Positions 54,461 to 64,000 of a stretch of 64,000 nucleotides of DNA are shown piece by piece. A program made the position numbers and the translations under genes. The notes under the pieces were generated by a model. That model searched no databases. It saw only the letters and a program-made list of their open reading frames with translations, and was not told where the DNA came from. The stretch covers positions 52,037,533 through 52,101,532 of the forward strand of contig CM066987.1 of assembly GCA_033977485.1 (NCBI GenBank), read 5' to 3'. Origin of the DNA: Hydrangea macrophylla. Taxonomy: Eukaryota > Streptophyta > Magnoliopsida > Cornales > Hydrangeaceae. Position 1 is the stretch's first letter. Every line of letters starts with the position of its first letter.

Positions 54461-54852
54461 CGTCGCATTTCAAAGATACCCTCTCCACAAACACAACCAC
54501 AACCACAACCACAACCACAGCCACAACCACAACCACAAACTACGACCACAAACTCAAACTCATACTCTTTCCACACTACCATTACTCTTTTCCACACAGA
54601 CTGACACCCACATGCATGTACCACTGACCCCACATGAATGATATGCACTTGAACCTAAGCAAAATACTGAATTAAAGGAACAACACGCGTACGGGGATTG
54701 ATAACTTGCAATACAATGTTTTAATTATTCAAAACATAACCAAATAGAGTTTTGATTAACTAAATATCCCAAACAGAACCTTAACAGTACTAACAGGTTA
54801 AACCAAACAGTCCCTTAACAGAAAACAGACAAAAACAGGAACTGCCTGACTT

Positions 54853-55150
54853 CGCGCGCGCGGGCCGCTCGCGCGAAAGATCGCTCGCGCGGGCCGCTCG
54901 CGCGATATGCCCAAATTTTCATTTATATATATACTTTTCTATATGCCTGGATCAGCCAAGGTCGCGCGCGCGGATCGCTCGCGCGAAAGGGTTCTCGCGC
55001 GACCCTCGCTCGCGCGACCTGCCTAAATTTCATTATATATATATAAACTCTTCTATCTGCCTATGGAAACGAGGATCGCGCGCGCGGGCCGCTCGCGCGA
55101 GGGGTCGCTCGCGCGGTCTGCTCGCGCGACCCTCGCTCGCGCGAGTTAAT
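54853..55150. repeat. GCTCGCGCGA palindrome arrays in the chromovirus 3' LTR
   Basis: Three GC-rich blocks (about 54853-54907, 54963-55013, 55077-55144) consist of closely packed TCGCGCGA words, many as GCTCGCGCGA, each block opening with CGCGCGCGCG. AT-rich spacers with TATATATATA separate them, giving a larger unit of about 110 bp. The blocks are far more GC-rich than the rest of the LTR. In transcript direction they begin about 620 bp after the TATA box. Confidence 0.93.
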
Positions 55151-55765
55151 GCTGAGGCTTCATCTTCTTCGTCAGATTGCCCTGTTTCAGCAATTCAGGG
55201 TCTAAAATGACCCATTTCCAGATCCAACACTTCATAGGCCATGTAATATATGATTCTCTTTAGTTTTTCACAAGGATTTCGAATATGAAGTCAATTTTAC
55301 ATGATTCTACACATAGCTTACCAATTTTATGAAAAACTAAAAAGTGTCAAAACTTAAATCTCAATATACTTTTTCATATGAATGAGTTAGGCTCTAAAAC
55401 TTTGGGTATAACATATATGACATGTAATCTATTATATTCATCTAACAAAACAGGTTTTGATTGAGTTTGGAAAATCTCCATTTTTCAAGCTATGAACTTC
55501 AACGTACGAACATCAATGGTGATTCTTCAAATTAACTACCCAAATCAGTAAATAAGGAATGGATTACATTTTGAGTGAGTTAATAATACTCACTTGATCA
55601 GAGATTCAAATAGGTGTTGAGAAAGAAGTAGGAATACAAGAATGCAATTGAAGCTTGGCTATGGAGCTATAAGTTTTCTCTTTAAAATTCTGTCTAAATG
55701 AAGCTCTCTCTCTAACTCTCTGAATGTTGTTTTGTAAAATGTGCAGGTAGTGTGAGCTTGAGCAT

Positions 55766-55775
55766 GTATAAATAG
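55766..55775 (-). promoter_or_regulatory. TATA-like box of the chromovirus LTR
   Basis: The minus strand reads CTATTTATAC, followed 46-64 bp downstream by CAGAGAGTTAGAGAGAGAG. Position and the GA-rich leader match those of solo LTRs A and B. Confidence 0.5.
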
Positions 55776-56495
55776 AATCCTCAAAGAGGAACTTGGTGGC
55801 CAAGTAAAATTAAGAACTCACTTAGCAATCTCTAATTAAGTTAACAAAACCTTAATCATTCTAAAATGACAGCATATATACATACGTATATAGCATATAT
55901 GCACAGATATATCCTATGTATGCATTCTCATATGGTGAAGGGGCAATATAGAGTAGTAGGGGCCAATTGCAAGCTGTTTGGCATTTTAGCTTATGGCACC
56001 ACAATAGCACATACAAGTTGAACATTCCCAAACATTGCCTTAACTAATGATGAGTTGCCATAATTAGAAATAAAGCAATTTTCCAAATCAGTCACTTCCA
56101 ACATCTGTGGGAGTTCACACTGCGTGGACAGTTTTGAAAGTAAACTGGTATTTTCGGGGTGCGGTGTCCACCACAAAAATACAGAAAATTCCTTTTAGTG
56201 TAAGAAGTGATTTTCTGGTTTCATAAAAATACAGCTGGAATTAAAAGAGAACATTTCCACCGTTTTGAAATACAGATTTGAAATTCAATACAGGTGTTGC
56301 TAAATTTTGTAAAAATTGCAATTTGACCCCCAATAAAATTCTTAGCTTGCAATAATTCAAGGAATAAAATTTAGAACATGAGAAATGTAATTTAAATGAA
56401 ACAGTCAATACCAGATGAAATTAAATATGACAATGCAATTACAAATTAAATAAGAAAATGAAATTTAGAATTAAATGGAAATGCAGGTTGTTACA

Positions 56496-56508
56496 TCCTT
56501 CCTCCCTT
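56496..56508 (-). other. Polypurine tract of the chromovirus
   Basis: The minus strand reads AAGGGAGGAAGGA directly before the 3' LTR start TGTAACAACC. Confidence 0.85.
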
Positions 56509-56540
56509 AAACAGGATTTCGTCCCCGAAATCAAGACTAA

Positions 56541-59500
56541 CTAGTCCTGAAACAACTCTGGGTACTTCCTCCTCATATCAACTTCAACTTCCCACGAGGC
56601 TTCGTTCTCGTCATGGTGATTCCACTGAACCTTCACCAATGGGATGTCCTTATTCCTCAAATTCTTGATACTCTGATCCAAAATCTTCACAGGTCTCTCC
56701 TTGTACGAAATGTTATGACTCGTCTCAATATCGTCATAACTAACCACGTGCGAGGGGTCTCGTAGGTACTTCCTTAGCATACTCACATGGAATACATTGT
56801 GAACCCCAGACATCTTCGGTGGTAGCGCAAGTCGATAAGCTACTTTCCCAACACGATCCAAAATCTCATACGGTCCAATGAAACGCGGAGCTAACTTTCC
56901 TCTCTTGAGACCAAAGCGTACTACTCCTCGCGTCGGTGAAACCTTAAGAAGTACGTGATCTCCAACACTGAATTCCAAATCTTTCCGGGGTCGATCAGCA
57001 TAACTCTTATACCTGCTCTGAGCGGTTCTCATCCTTTCCTTGACCAAGGAAATCTTCTCGTTGGTTTCTCTAACCAAATCTGGTCCCAACAACTCTGTGT
57101 CCCCAACTTCTGCCCAACACAAAGGAGAACGACATGGTCGTCCATATAATGCTTCGAACGGAGCCATACCGATACTCGTGTGATAGCTGTTGTTATAAGC
57201 AAATTCAACCAACGGCAAGTGCGTCTCCCAAGATTCTTCAAAATCGATAACACAAGCCCTGAGCATATCTTCCATTATCTGATTAACACGCTCAGTTTGT
57301 CCATCTGTCTGAGGGTGAAAAGCAGTACTCATCTTGAGCGAGGTTCCCATAGCTTCTTGCAGACTCTCCCAAAATCCAGAGGTAAAACGTGCGTCACGGT
57401 CTGACACAATTGACACAGGTGCACCGTGAAGTCGCACAACTTGTTGTATGTACATCCGGCTCATCTTTTCTACCGGGTATGTCATACTGTAAGCGATGAA
57501 ATGAGCAGACTTCGTCAATCGATCCACTATTACCCATATGGCGTCATGATTCTGCTGCGATCGAGGCAATCCTACTATAAAATCCATCGTAATGTGCTCC
57601 CACTTCCAACCAGGAATAGGTAGCGGTTGCAACAATCCTGACGGTCTCTGATGTTCGGCTTTGACTTGCTGGCACGTCAAACACTTGGATACAAATTCAG
57701 CCACGTCCTTCTTCATACCTTCCCACCAGAAATTTCTCTTCAAATCTTTGTACATCTTAGTTCCTCCAGGGTGAACTGTATACCTTGACTTATGTGCTTC
57801 TTCCAGAATATCCTTCCTAAGTTCTCCAATATCTGGCACACATAATCTCTCTCTGCACCGATATCCTCCACCAACTCCCACTTTCCATTCTGTCGGGTCT
57901 TTTTCTGACATCTTCACGAACCATGTCTGAAACTTCTCATCTTCTTTCTAAGTTCCAATAATGCGGTCGATAAGAACAGGCTGTAGGATAAGACATCCGA
58001 AGAGTTGTCCTTCTCCTTTTTCAGCACTCTGTACATCGAATTCCGCCAAGGTCTCCAAAGCTCGCCACTCCCTAACCATTAAGGAGGCTATCGTCTCACG
58101 AGTCTGTCGACTCAGGGCATCAGCAACCACATTGGCTTTACCTGGGTGATATTCTAATGTGAAGTCGTAATCTTTGATTAACTCCATCCATCTGCGCTGC
58201 CTCATGTTCAACTCTTTCTGTGTGAACAAATATTTCAAACTCTTGTGATCCGAGAACAAATCAAACTTCTCACCGTAGAGATAGTGTCTCCAAATCTTGA
58301 GTGCAAATACCACTGCCGCCAACTCCAAATCATGAATGGGATAGTTCAACTCATTCGGCTTCAGTTGTCTGGATCCATAGGCTATAACTCTGCCATCTTG
58401 CATAAGTACACACCCTAACCCTTGATATGATGCGTCACTAAAGATAGTGAACTTCTCATCAGGCTTGGGTATTGCTAGTACTGGTGCGGTAGTGAGTCTC
58501 TCTTTCAATTCTAGAAAGGCTCGCTCATGCTTCTCTGTCCACTCAAACTTCAGATTCTTCTTCGTCAATCCAGTCAATGGTGCGGCTATTTTAGAGAATC
58601 CCTCAACAAATCTCCTGTAATAGCCTGCGAGTCCAAGAAAACTCCGAACTTCTGTAGGGTTGCTCGGTCTAACCCAGTTGGACACAGCATCGGTCTTGGA
58701 TGAATCCACTGAAATTCCTCGAGAAGACACCTTGTGTCCCAAAAATTTCACTTCTTATAACCAGAACTCACACTTACTGAACTTGGCATACAAGTGGTGG
58801 TCCTTGAGTGTCTGCATCGCAATTCGTAGATGTTGCTCGTGTTCTTCTCCTGACTTAGAATAGATCAAGATATCATCAATAAAGACGATGACAAACTGAT
58901 CTAAATAAGGCTTGAACACTCTGTTCATCAAATCCATAAATACTGCCGGGGCATTCGTCATTCCAAACGGCATCACCAGAAATTCATAATGACCATATCG
59001 GGTTCTGAATGCAGTCTTAGGTATGTCTTTCTTTCGTACCCTCAACTGATGATATCCCGACCTTAGGTCTATCTTGGAAAAGGTCGTAGCTCCTTGTAGT
59101 TGATCAAACAAATCGTCAATCCGAGGCAAGGGACACTTGTTCTTGATAGTTACTCGGTTCAATTCTCTGTAGTCGATACATAACCGAAGTGTTCCGTCTT
59201 TCTTCTTCACGAATAACACCGGTGCTCCCCAAGGCGATGTACTTGGACGTACAAAACCTAGGTTCTCGAGCTCTTGAACTTGTTCCTTCAATTCCAAAAG
59301 TTCTGTGGGGGCCATTCTGTAGGGAACCTTGGTGATCGGTACGGTACCCGATATAAGCTCAATACAGAACTCTATACTTCTCTCGGGTGGCAAACCAGAA
59401 ACGTCTTGAAATACTTCTTCGAAGTCCTTGACTACAGGTATAGATGACGCTGTTATCTCTGTACTGACGACTTCGATGTTGGCTAAACATCTCGTGAGGA

Positions 59501-60005
59501 ACATATCTCCCGAAGGGTTACATTGAAAATCAAAGGGTTGATTCTCATTGTCGGGGAATGTAATTCTCTTCCTCGCACAATCCAACTTCACTTGATTCTG
59601 AGAGAGCCAATCCATTCCTAGGATTATGTCAAACTTCTTCATCGATAGGACGATCAATCTCGCAGGGATTTCTCGGTCTCCTAGCCATAGAGGACAATCC
59701 TTACACACGTGTCCTAATCTGACTGCGGCTCCTAATGGTGATGTAGCCTTCAAAGCTTTCTCTAAGCGATGAGGCAAAATACCCAATCTCCGAATTGTAT
59801 TAACAGATATGAACGAAAGAGCAGCACCCGTATCAAATAATACTTTAACATGGGAGTTAAACAGAGTTAATGTACCTTCCACTACTTGCTGATCAGGTTG
59901 AGCTTCTCCATAATCTCCTTCATCGTACACAGTTCCATCATATCCAGCGGCATCAGGGATAACAGCATTCAAGCGAGTCTGACCCTGTTGACCATAGGTC
60001 ACCTA
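56541..60005 (-). pseudogene. Chromovirus pol: protease, RT, RNase H, integrase, chromodomain-like end
   Basis: Same frame as gag throughout. Protease has [12 protein letters not shown] has [20 protein letters not shown] and the catalytic FIDDILIYS. RNase H has [10 protein letters not shown] and [12 protein letters not shown]. Integrase has a full zinc finger (HPGG.., CLTCQ), catalytic Asp in TMDFIVGLP and VSDRDARF, and Glu in QTERVNQ. Then come a GPYEIL module and a chromodomain-like tail ending KYPELFQD, TAG at 56541-56543. Stops interrupt it at 60003-60005 (TAG), 58755-58757 (TAA) and 57948-57950 (TAG). There is no frameshift in 3.4 kb. It would need readthrough or help in trans to work. 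Confidence 0.93.
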
Positions 60006-60977
60006 TTTAGGAGCAGTGCAGAACCTACTGATGTGACCTGGTTCACCACAGTTAAAGCAGACTATCCCTTGCTGAGCAGCACGCCTTGGTGCCTTGCAAT
60101 CACGAGCCAAATGACCAGGGTTGCCACAGTTGAAGCACTTTCCACCGCTACTTCCTTCTCCTACTCGGGGTTGAGTTGGATAGGTAATAGCCTGGGTCTT
60201 CTTGCTTCCGTCAAAATTTCTCTTCTGCCCTTGGGTACGGTTCATTGGTGGTCTATTCCCAAAATTACCCCTTTGAGGCGGGCGGAACTCAAATTATTTT
60301 CGGCTCACTCGAGCATCCTCTTCCAGATCGGTAGCCAAACCAACAAGTCCTTCAAAAGATTTATCTAGGTGGCCGAGGGTCAGGCGACGAATCTGCGGTG
60401 TGAGCCCTTGGTTATACTTACGGATCTTCTTCTCCTCAGTATCAACCGGGTGTGGGGCAAACCGAGACAGTCTCTCGAACTGTGTGGTGTACTCTTGCAC
60501 CGACTTGGTTCCTTGCGTCAGATCCATGAATTCCTTCTCTCTTTTATGCCTCTCCGTAGCCGGGAAGTACTTTTCCAGAAATCTTCCCTTGAACGCAGTC
60601 CACGTCATTCACATTGCAGCTCCATTCCCGATAGTAGCTATGACCGAATCCCACCAATCTGCGGCAGCATCGGTCAGCTGAAACGTAGCCAATCTCCTCT
60701 TGTCCATCTCGTTGCATTGGACAGCCTCGAACATGCGGTCCATCTGTCTTAACCACTGTTCTGATTTCCAGGGTTCCGCGGTACCCGCAAACTGCTCGGG
60801 CCTTAGTGCACGGAATCTCTCTAGCAATTTGTCTCCAGTTTGACGGTCTCGTCGGTTGTCATTCGTATTACCGATCCTTTCCAACCGTCTGATAAACGCT
60901 TCGAACATCCTTGTAGGATCGGCAGCCTTGGGTGCTCCCTCGATCAGGTTCCTGTTCCTCCTAACTCCTTCAGCCAT
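60006..60977 (-). pseudogene. Chromovirus gag with two CCHC knuckles
   Basis: The likely start is the ATG at 60975-60977 (MAEGVRRNRNL), although an upstream in-frame ATG exists at 61016. The capsid-like region has QWLRQMDRMFEAVQC and FKGRFLEKYFPATERHKRE. Two zinc knuckles, [14 protein letters not shown] and [14 protein letters not shown], lie near the C-terminus. In-frame stops are TGA at 60609-60611 and TAA at 60294-60296. The frame continues into pol past a TAG at 60003. Confidence 0.92.
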
Positions 60978-61280
60978 TCTATGCATGATAGTGATAGTAG
61001 AATGAAGAACATGCATGCAACAGTGCTATGAAGTAATTCAAATGACGACAATATTCAAAAGAGTATATCTTATATATAACTTCTTGTCAAGTTGAATACA
61101 AAAAGCATGTATGGTCAGATCAATGCCTACCCTATCTGTATGGGTTAGGACGCATGCAAGAGTTAATGTTACAAAAATGGGATCATTGCCCTACACTCTA
61201 ATGCATGTAAATACAGCTGCAAAAAGAGATAGAGCTAACAGTCAAAAGTAGTTAATATGTACAAGGTCATATCTAAAAAG

Positions 61281-61895
61281 TCAATCATCTCCATAAGCAG
61301 CTATCAGGAGATCCAACGAGTCGACTGGGCAAAATCGCTGAGCCTGAAAGGGGCCTACCCCATCATAGCCGGGAGAGGTCGAAGATGAAGCAGGCGCAGG
61401 GGCATCTGCCTCAACTACCATCTCCTCAGGTAAAGCGAGCTCAAGTGCTAGCTCAGCCTCGAGCTCAGCGGCGAGATCGTCTAGACCTATGCCGTCCTCT
61501 AAAATCTCTCCACCTACTGGGACCACATGAACAACCTCAGCGTCGTCCTCGGCGATAGGAACTACTGGCGGGGGCATCTCCAGCTGAGCCAGATGGGCAT
61601 GCACAATCTGGATCTCGAGAGGAAGATAGAAAGCATCGCTATCGACCAACCTCAAAATCTCGACCAAAACTAAGCACTGAGCCTCTGCAAAGTAACGAAG
61701 CTCTAGGCGGATACGAGTCAGGTCAACTAGGCCTACCACGTGAACCTGGTGCCATACCTCAGATACTACAGTCGCTGTGGCCAACTGCTCAACGGCCGTA
61801 TGATAGAAGTCGAGAAAGGCTGGGATCACTGCCCCAGGTATCACAAAGTGTCCTCCAAATCTGTCTGGTACATATAGTGGATGAGCTGGATCCAT
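61281..61895 (-). CDS. Extra intact ORF between the 5' LTR and gag of the chromovirus (204 aa)
   Basis: ATG at 61893-61895, TGA at 61281-61283. The N-terminal two thirds look globular (FGGHFVIPGAVIPAFLDFYH, VWHQVHVVGLVDLTRIRLEL, LEIQIVHAHLAQLEMPPP). The C-terminal third is acidic and Ala/Leu/Glu-rich. No domain is recognised; no signal peptide or membrane helix is seen. It lies in the leader about 170 bp after the PBS and 300 bp before gag, on the same strand. It is unbroken although gag-pol has five stops. Host capture, a leader protein, or a chance frame remain possible. Confidence 0.6.
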   Translation of the reverse strand: MDPAHPLYVPDRFGGHFVIPGAVIPAFLDFYHTAVEQLATATVVSEVWHQVHVVGLVDLTRIRLELRYFAEAQCLVLVEILRLVDSDAFYLPLEIQIVHAHLAQLEMPPPVVPIAEDDAEVVHVVPVGGEILEDGIGLDDLAAELEAELALELALPEEMVVEADAPAPASSSTSPGYDGVGPFQAQRFCPVDSLDLLIAAYGDD

Positions 61896-62066
61896 ACCTG
61901 ATAAAAAGGGTACTACTTAAGTCAGGACAGAATTAATCTTAGGCGTTTGGGTTCTGAGTCTATCCTCCCTGTCGTATCATCGGGTATGTAACACTTAATG
62001 GAATGTGGAATCGGGTCTATACTGGTAAACCCTAACCTGGCTAAACTCTCTTGAGATAAATCATAA

Positions 62067-62082
62067 CCTGGCTCTGATACCA
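62067..62082 (-). other. Primer binding site of the chromovirus (initiator tRNA-Met)
   Basis: The minus strand reads TGGTATCAGAGCCAGG, the standard plant initiator-Met PBS, eight bases inside the 5' LTR edge. Confidence 0.93.
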
Positions 62083-62090
62083 CTAAATCA

Positions 62091-64000
62091 TGTCACGCCC
62101 CGACGTAGCATAAATAAGGAAAGCGTTTAATTTCCTTTATGGACCCGTAGGTCGCGACAATTTGAAGGATCGATTCCGTCCCAAACGTCGAACAACAAAA
62201 CATAATAATCAGAGTAAAGCAATCAAGGCTTACAAAAATTTTCTAACTTATTACATCTTATGATACGGGGTCAACTAAGGCACAGACCGCCTTGAAATAA
62301 AACAATAACTTAGTGTCTGTTACAGTCATCCTTAAAACAAAACAGTTTAAAACTTAAAACATGTAAACTTAAAGCGTACAAATAAATAAACGGTTTCTCT
62401 TATTCCAAAAGCAGTCATTCTCAATTAGCATAGTCGTACGACTCCTCCTGGTTATAACCTGAAAAGCCTGAACACGAATGTCCAGGACGCATCAACGTCG
62501 TCAGCTTCAAGAAGCTGGTGAGTATTAAAAACATAACTTTAAATGTAAAACATACTCATTTACCATTTTTCCAATTCCCATTAAAAATTCACAAGTTTAT
62601 ATTTAAGGTAAAGAGCTTGTTTAGAAAACTACCACAACATTTTTAAAAGATAAATTCACACATATGTGACCGTGTTTGAGAACGATGCACCATCTCATCT
62701 GACCGACTCTTTTCTCTCGACAAAACCCAACAACCCACTATCTTACTCCTGGTATCTTTGAAACACTAAGATAACCACACTTTAGCAACGGGGCGCCAGG
62801 GAGTGTCCAGTTTGCCTCACACTTTGGTCCGGGGTACCAGGGAGTGTCCAATGCCTCACACTTTGAATACCCTAACCGCCATGCAAATACCGGGGCAACC
62901 CCTCACGCAGTATCCAGACTCGAGTATCAGGGAGTGTCCGTAGGCCACACTTTAGCACTACCATGGGTGCCAGGGAATGTCCGAGTTCGGCGTCACACAC
63001 TTTAACGCTTCCATGGACGTTAGGGAGTGTCCATGTTTGCTACCGTCGCATTTCAAAGATACCCTCTCCACAAACTCAACCACAACCACAGCCACAACCA
63101 CAACCACAACCACAACCACAAACTACGACCACAAACTCAAACTCATACTCTTTCCACACTACCATTACTCTTTTCCACACAGACTGACACCCACATGCAT
63201 GTACCACTGACCCCACATGAATGATATGCACTTGAACCTAAGCAAAATACTGAATTAAAGGAACAACACGCGTACGGGGATTGATAACTTGCAATACAAT
63301 ATTTTAATCATTCAAAACATAACCAAATAGAGTTCTGATTAACTAAATATCCCAAACAGAACCTTAACAGTACTAACAGGTTAAACCAAACAGTTCCTTA
63401 ACAGAAAACAGAGTAAACAGGAACTGCCTGACTTCGCGCGCGCGGGCCGCTCGCGCGAAAGATCGCTCGCGCGGGCCGCTCGCGCGATATGCCCAAATTT
63501 TCATTTATATATATACTTTTCTATCTGCCTGGATCAGCCAAGGTCGCGCGCGCGGATCGCTCGCGCGACCCTCGCTCGCGCGACCTGCCTAAATTTCATT
63601 TTATATATATAAACTCTTCTGTCTGCCTGTGGAAACGAGGATCGCGCGCGCGGGGTCGCTCGTGCGGTCCGCTCGCGCGATCGCGCGCGCGAGTTAATGC
63701 TGAGGCTTCATCTTCTTCGTCAGATTGTCCTGTTTCAGCAATTCAGGGTCTAAAATGACCCATTTCCAGATCCAACACTTCATAGGTCATGTAATATATG
63801 ATTCTCTTTAGTTTTTCACAAGGATTTCGAATATGAAGTCAATTTTACATGATTCTACACATAGCTTACCAATTTTATGAAAAACTAAAAAGTGTCAAAA
63901 CTTAAATCTCAATATACTTTTTCATATGAATGAGTTAGGCTCTAAAACTTTGGGTATAACATATATGACATGTAATCTATTATATTCATCTAACAAAACA
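62091..64000 (-). repeat. 5' LTR of the chromovirus, truncated by the window
   Basis: It matches 53508-55466 base for base apart from about 20 substitutions and small indels. Its palindromic array (63434-63695) is shorter and rearranged relative to the 3' LTR: a whole word group is missing from the middle and the last blocks. The TATA region and LTR start lie beyond 64000. Confidence 0.94.
63434..63695. repeat. GCTCGCGCGA arrays in the chromovirus 5' LTR
   Basis: Three blocks as in the other LTR: about 63434-63488, 63544-63582 and 63643-63693. The second and third lack several words present in the 3' LTR, so array length has changed since insertion while flanking sequence stayed about 98-99% identical. 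Confidence 0.92.

Larger units (their letters stand above)
53508..56495 (-). repeat. 3' LTR of the chromovirus (2988 bp)
   Basis: On the minus strand it starts TGTAACAACC and ends GGGGCGTGACA. Contents in transcript direction: TATA-like box 55766-55775, GA-rich leader 55702-55720, GCTCGCGCGA arrays 54853-55150, the ACCACA tract 54490-54540, AGGGAGTGTCC repeats 54190-54460, and a block at 53891-53936 shared with solo LTR B. Small frames here (His/Asn/Thr or Gln/Pro repeats) come from the ACCACA tract. Confidence 0.94.
53508..64000 (-). mobile_element. Tekay/Del-like chromovirus (Ty3/gypsy), 5' LTR cut by window edge
   Basis: 3' LTR 53508-56495, PPT 56496-56508, gag-pol 60977-56541, an extra ORF 61895-61281, PBS 62067-62082, 5' LTR 62091 to beyond 64000. 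Integrase C-terminal of the GPY module ends in a chromodomain-like stretch (VKVQWNHHDENEASWEVE). With an initiator-Met PBS and 3-kb LTRs, this points to the Tekay/Del branch. Over the shared non-array part the LTRs differ at roughly 1-1.5% of sites by eye, nearly all transitions. The left flank is AGAGT; the right target site is outside the window. Confidence 0.93.

Noticed and set aside
54380..54641. Overlapping open frames with Gln-Pro, His-Asn and Thr-Thr repeats
   Set aside because: All three frames are open because of an ACCACA tandem tract in the LTR; the same artefact recurs at 62963-63224.

Overview
The window is nuclear DNA from a flowering plant, probably a eudicot; the species cannot be named from it. 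The evidence is a split GT-AG gene for a plastid-type J-protein with ten introns, plant-type LTR retrotransposons of the Tat and chromovirus lineages, TRIMs, Mutator-like fold-back elements, MITEs and many AT, CT and GA microsatellites. Only two host genes are supported; most of the rest is layered transposon sequence.

Layout. (1) 1-12909: a Ty3/gypsy Tat-lineage element on the minus strand, cut by the left window edge. It carries an antisense spliced gene near its 3' end (1-3119), three tandem copies of a 188-bp unit, a decayed gag-protease-RT-RNaseH-second RNaseH-integrase region, and its 5' LTR at 12267-12909. Two solo LTRs are nested in it, at 218-1862 (TSD TCCAC) and 5434-7664 (TSD GTTGG). 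(2) 12910-18064: AT-rich intergenic DNA with MITEs and local tandem repeats. (3) 18065-34968: an 11-exon, plus-strand gene for a 499-residue type-A J-protein (plastid DnaJ); its introns carry two TRIMs, a 1-kb fold-back MULE and several MITEs. (4) 35658-46201: a complete second copy of the Tat element, minus strand, TSD CTCTC, with the same antisense gene and an upstream TATA box. (5) 47076-49904: a two-exon minus-strand gene for a small, probably plastid, two-helix membrane protein. (6) 49905-53507: MULE-type MITEs and a 1.6-kb MULE with long inverted repeats. (7) 53508-64000: a Tekay/Del-like chromovirus on the minus strand with 3-kb LTRs (5' LTR cut by the right window edge), an initiator-Met-type PBS, an intact extra 204-codon ORF before gag, and a gag-pol frame with five in-frame stops but no frameshift.

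The strongest unusual signal is in the long LTRs. The two solo LTRs and the chromovirus LTR each carry arrays of a different short self-complementary word (GATCGATCGA, CAATCGATTG, GCTCGCGCGA). In all three an array lies about 400-620 bp downstream of a TATA box that is followed by a GA-rich stretch, so it would be in the transcribed leader. The word differs but the layout is shared. Other notable points are the conserved antisense intron-bearing gene of the Tat family, two TAG codons shared at identical positions by both Tat copies, and the intact extra ORF in an otherwise broken chromovirus.
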